64,000 nt of DNA from positions 1,488,001-1,552,000 of the forward strand of contig NZ_CP024627.1 in the NCBI RefSeq assembly GCF_024449095.1, read 5' to 3'. Below are positions 61,113 to 64,000 of this stretch, in pieces. How positions within the stretch are numbered: position 1 is the first letter of the stretch; every line of letters begins with the position of its first letter. The translations under genes and the position numbers were made by a program. The notes beneath the pieces were generated by a model, which was not told the origin of the DNA, did not search any database, and saw only the letters and a list, made by a program, of their open reading frames with translations. Origin of the DNA: Vibrio coralliilyticus. Lineage in GTDB: Bacteria; Pseudomonadota; Gammaproteobacteria; Enterobacterales; Vibrionaceae.

Positions 61113-64000
61113 ATGGGTTTTGGTAGATTCACAGCAATGGGTAATCTAACTGCTGGTCAGACAATTGCAATCGATGAAAATGGCAACATTCGACTCCTCA
61201 ATGAGAATGAAATTGCTAAACCCGGTGAAGTTGTCATGTCTATGGAAGAGCTTAATCCGGATTTAGCTGATGTGAATATTAGTATTGTTGACGGAAGTGC
61301 TGAACTTCAAGACATAACAAGCGAAATAGATGACATTATTGCAGCACTGGAAGAAGGCCAAGATCCAACTCAACTAGGTGATGAATTTTCGACTGCTGCT
61401 GGTGGTCAAATAAGCTCTAGTCTGACCACAATTGGTTCCATCGTCAGGACAGGTGATGAGACCATTGCTAATACTGAATTTAATACTCAAGGTTTTGAAA
61501 ATTTGGGTATTTCTCGAACTCAGAGCCTAACGCTTTTAGACCAATATCAAGCCATTCAACAAGCCCCAGCCTTTACTACTTCAAATAATAGCCCTCTTGC
61601 CGATGATGTATCTGTAACAACGAATGAAGATACGTCGATTAGCGGACAGGTTAGTGCTACTGATCCAAACCCCGATGACTCCCTTACTTTTTCTATCTCC
61701 TCATCCCCGGAAAACGGGGTAGTCACGATCAATCCTGTTACTGGGCTGTGGGAGTACACGCCTAATGAAAATTATGATGGCTCTGATTCGTTTGAAGTAA
61801 CGGTCGATGATGGGAATGGAGGAACGGATACTGTAGTCGTTAATGTAGATGTGACCCCGATTCCGGCTATATCTGTTTCAGGAGATGCTCAGGTAGATGA
61901 AGGTAGTAATGCGAGCTACACCATCAACTTTGACAAAGCGTCAAACCAAACCACTAATTTAAAACTGACTTTGTCTTTGAGCTCTGCTGAAGGAGAAGAT
62001 TTGTCGGGGATGAGTGTAGAAGCATTAAGTTCTTCTGGTGATTCTGATTCATCGCAACGCGTCATTCTTGTTGTGGGAAATGATGGAACGGTTGAGGTGC
62101 CAGCAGGTGTTACATCACTCCGTGTGACCGTCAACACTGCTCAGGACACAACATTTGAAGGCTCAGAAGAATACCAGCTCAACGTCGAGCCTGTATTCGG
62201 TCTAGTGGGAGATGGTGCTGGCAGCAACAGTGCAAGCACGGCAATTTTGGACAACACTGGCAACGAGTCCGATCTTCCGCAACTCACTGTCAGTAATGAA
62301 TCCGTGTTTGAAGACAACACCGCCGTCTTCGATATTGCTTTGTCAAACAATGTAGATGGTGATGTTACCTATAATTTTTCAATAAATCTTGATGGTGAAA
62401 CAGCTGAGGTTGCTGACTTTGCCGAAAACCCTATCAGTGTCACTTATCAGATAACGGGTGTTACTCAAACTGCCACTGCAAACCAAGATGGCAGTTATAC
62501 GATTCCTGGCAACGCGACCAACATCCAAGTCTCGGTTGAAACCACAAATGATGAGATCTTCGAAGGAAGTGAAAGCTTCACTTTGGATGCTAATGCGAGT
62601 GCCACAGTGGGTGGTGAAAGCTTTAACCTGAGTGAGTCCGGGTCAGGCACGATCAGTGATGAACAACCGGGAGGAGGCAACGCGGACACTCCATCCTTGT
62701 CAGTGAGCTCTGAAGCTGTCGTTGAAGGCAGCACCGCTGTGTTTAATGTTGCGCTGTCGAATGTTGTCGATGGTGATGTGACTTATAACTTTGCACTTAG
62801 TATAGAAGGACAATCTGCGGAGTTAGCAGACTTTACAACGAATCCGAACAGTGTCAGCTACCAACTGAATGGTGTTACTCAGCCAGCTGAAGCCAATCAG
62901 GATGGTACATACACCATCCCTGGTAATGCAACCAATATTCAAGTCTCAGTTGAAACATTAGATGACGATATTTTTGAAGGCAGAGAAAACTTCAAACTGG
63001 ATGTTAGCGCGAACGCTACCGTTGGTGATGATAGTTTTAACTTGAATGAATCAGGAATAGGCACAATTACCGACGAACAAGTAGGTGGTAGTAATGCTGA
63101 TACACCAACTCTTTCGGTTAGTTCAGAATCTGTTGTAGAAGGCAATACAGCAGTATTTGACGTTGCGTTGTCGAATGATGTTGATGGCAATGTTACCTAT
63201 AACTTCTCGTTAAACTTCAATGAGCAAACTGCGACTCTTGATGATTTTGCCGTAAATCCCATCGATGTTAGTTATCAAGTGAATGGGCAGACGAAGACAG
63301 CTGCAGCGAATCAAGATGGCAGCTACACCATTCCCGGTAACGCAACTAACATTCAAGTCTCTGTTGAAACTACGGATGATAGTATTTTTGAGGGCAACGA
63401 AAGCTTTACGTTGGATGTAAGTGCAAACGCTACAATAGGCGATGAGAGTTTTAATCTCAATGAGTCTGGGACAGGTACAATCAGCGATGAATCCGATCGC
63501 CCTGACTTAACCGTGACAGGCGCAGGTACCGTCTCCGAGGGTGACGTGGCAACGTTTAGCATCAATCTTTCTAACCCTGTTGACCATGCGGTTACCCTTG
63601 ACCTGCGTGCCAAAACCAACGGCAATGCCAATACCGCGGAAGCGGACGATATTGGTGAGATGCGCGCGTACTATCTCGATGGCGACGCCAAAGTCTATCT
63701 GGACTTTGATGGTCGTGAGATTTCTGTGCCAGCGGGTGTGCAGGACATCTTTGTTGAAGTTGATACCGTGGATGACAACGCTTCACCAGTGCATGAAGGC
63801 AGTGAACGCTTCCAGCTTGTGGTACGCGATGTCGATGGCGTGACCACCGACAGCAATGGCAAAGCCAAAGCGGCGGCGTTTATTGATGACAGTGGCAATG
63901 GTGCGGGGGATAACCCAGACGACGATCGCCCAGACATTACCAGCATCTCCAGTCCAACCGTCGATGAAGGCGGTACGGCTGTCTTTGATGTGACGCTGAG
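61113..64000 (+). CDS. giant repeat adhesin with LapA-type N-terminal retention module (partial)
   Basis: The frame is open for 962 codons from the ATG at 61113 to the right edge. Residues 1-130 look like a LapA retention module, ending in TAAGGQISSSL with the TAAGG cleavage motif at 94-98. In LapA-type adhesins the LapG protease cuts in this motif and LapD, reading c-di-GMP, prevents cutting. Residues 159-248 form a cadherin-like/VCBS domain (NEDTSISGQVSATDPNPDDSL). A Calx-beta-like unit follows, then three repeats of about 135 residues and a different module. Such proteins pass through a type I system and hold cells in biofilms. The gene continues past the window. No LapG/LapD gene is visible. 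Confidence 0.92.
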   Translation, partial: MGFGRFTAMGNLTAGQTIAIDENGNIRLLNENEIAKPGEVVMSMEELNPDLADVNISIVDGSAELQDITSEIDDIIAALEEGQDPTQLGDEFSTAAGGQISSSLTTIGSIVRTGDETIANTEFNTQGFENLGISRTQSLTLLDQYQAIQQAPAFTTSNNSPLADDVSVTTNEDTSISGQVSATDPNPDDSLTFSISSSPENGVVTINPVTGLWEYTPNENYDGSDSFEVTVDDGNGGTDTVVVNVDVTPIPAISVSGDAQVDEGSNASYTINFDKASNQTTNLKLTLSLSSAEGEDLSGMSVEALSSSGDSDSSQRVILVVGNDGTVEVPAGVTSLRVTVNTAQDTTFEGSEEYQLNVEPVFGLVGDGAGSNSASTAILDNTGNESDLPQLTVSNESVFEDNTAVFDIALSNNVDGDVTYNFSINLDGETAEVADFAENPISVTYQITGVTQTATANQDGSYTIPGNATNIQVSVETTNDEIFEGSESFTLDANASATVGGESFNLSESGSGTISDEQPGGGNADTPSLSVSSEAVVEGSTAVFNVALSNVVDGDVTYNFALSIEGQSAELADFTTNPNSVSYQLNGVTQPAEANQDGTYTIPGNATNIQVSVETLDDDIFEGRENFKLDVSANATVGDDSFNLNESGIGTITDEQVGGSNADTPTLSVSSESVVEGNTAVFDVALSNDVDGNVTYNFSLNFNEQTATLDDFAVNPIDVSYQVNGQTKTAAANQDGSYTIPGNATNIQVSVETTDDSIFEGNESFTLDVSANATIGDESFNLNESGTGTISDESDRPDLTVTGAGTVSEGDVATFSINLSNPVDHAVTLDLRAKTNGNANTAEADDIGEMRAYYLDGDAKVYLDFDGREISVPAGVQDIFVEVDTVDDNASPVHEGSERFQLVVRDVDGVTTDSNGKAKAAAFIDDSGNGAGDNPDDDRPDITSISSPTVDEGGTAVFDVTL
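62271..63494 (+). repeat. three tandem Calx-beta-like repeats in the adhesin
   Basis: Units start at 62271, 62685 and 63099, giving spacings of 414 and 414 bases, and the third ends at 63494 (396 bases, lacking the short GGGNAD linker). Each unit contains SVSSE-type start, VDGDVTYNF, GSYTIPGNATNIQVSVET and FEGSESF blocks. Protein identity is high but synonymous positions differ often, so the copies are old and selected, not freshly duplicated. Confidence 0.9.

Noticed and set aside
61556-63946. Several minus-strand open frames across the adhesin
   Set aside because: They repeat with the adhesin repeats and are shadows of its codon use. The plus-strand frame is open throughout with a good start.

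Overview
The window reads as chromosomal DNA of a marine gammaproteobacterium, most likely a Vibrio or close relative. Supporting signs are the moderate GC, the MetA, RlmF, QueE/QueC and YidA sequences, a GntR-controlled prpBC-acnD-prpF-prpE operon, and a complete type VI secretion (T6SS) locus. Species cannot be fixed from the sequence alone.

Layout. 1-5654 holds small housekeeping genes: a glutaredoxin-like protein, a YgjP-type metalloprotease, rRNA methyltransferase RlmF, a TPR lipoprotein, a frameshifted alpha/beta hydrolase, metA with a MetJ operator, a P-loop kinase-like protein and a DUF3859 protein. 5668-7164 is a CSS-EAL c-di-GMP phosphodiesterase. 7350-12044 is a TolC / HlyD / two ABC-2 permease export operon with no ATPase gene, preceded by a three-half-site operator. 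12153-15387 is a TctCBA tripartite tricarboxylate transporter.

15597-43477 (all minus strand) is a complete T6SS. In transcription order it holds a lipoprotein, VgrG, a small partner protein, PAAR, TssA, Hcp, TssB, TssC, a second TssC-like protein, TssE, TssF, TssG, ClpV, a three-gene sensory/transport insert, FHA, TssJ, TssK, TssL with a SPOR domain, TssM and a Ser/Thr kinase. The insert is the most unusual feature of the window. It consists of an 849-residue protein with two membrane-bounded periplasmic sensor modules, a HAMP-like linker and a full MFS transporter domain, followed by two solute-binding proteins. All three are translationally coupled or nearly so and sit between clpV and fha. 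A reasonable hypothesis is that they sense a periplasmic ligand and feed that signal to the FHA/kinase branch of the secretion system.

43745-52430 is the 2-methylcitrate (propionate) operon, led by a GntR/FCD regulator whose likely operators (ATTGTCGACAAT type) lie in its promoter. 52543-56824 holds a GNAT acetyltransferase, a signal-peptide NUDIX/PAP2-like fusion, YidA, and QueE-QueC (queuosine precursor). An IS4-family insertion sequence (56868-58286) with a frameshifted transposase sits inside the shared palindromic terminator between queC and a DUF2750 gene, flanked by a 12-bp target duplication. The window ends with a type I secreted giant adhesin system: an OmpA-like protein, a TolC/LapE-like outer-membrane channel, and the divergently transcribed start of a very large repeat adhesin. 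The adhesin carries a LapA-like N-terminal retention module with a TAAGG site and runs off the right edge.

No tRNA, rRNA or CRISPR array was found.
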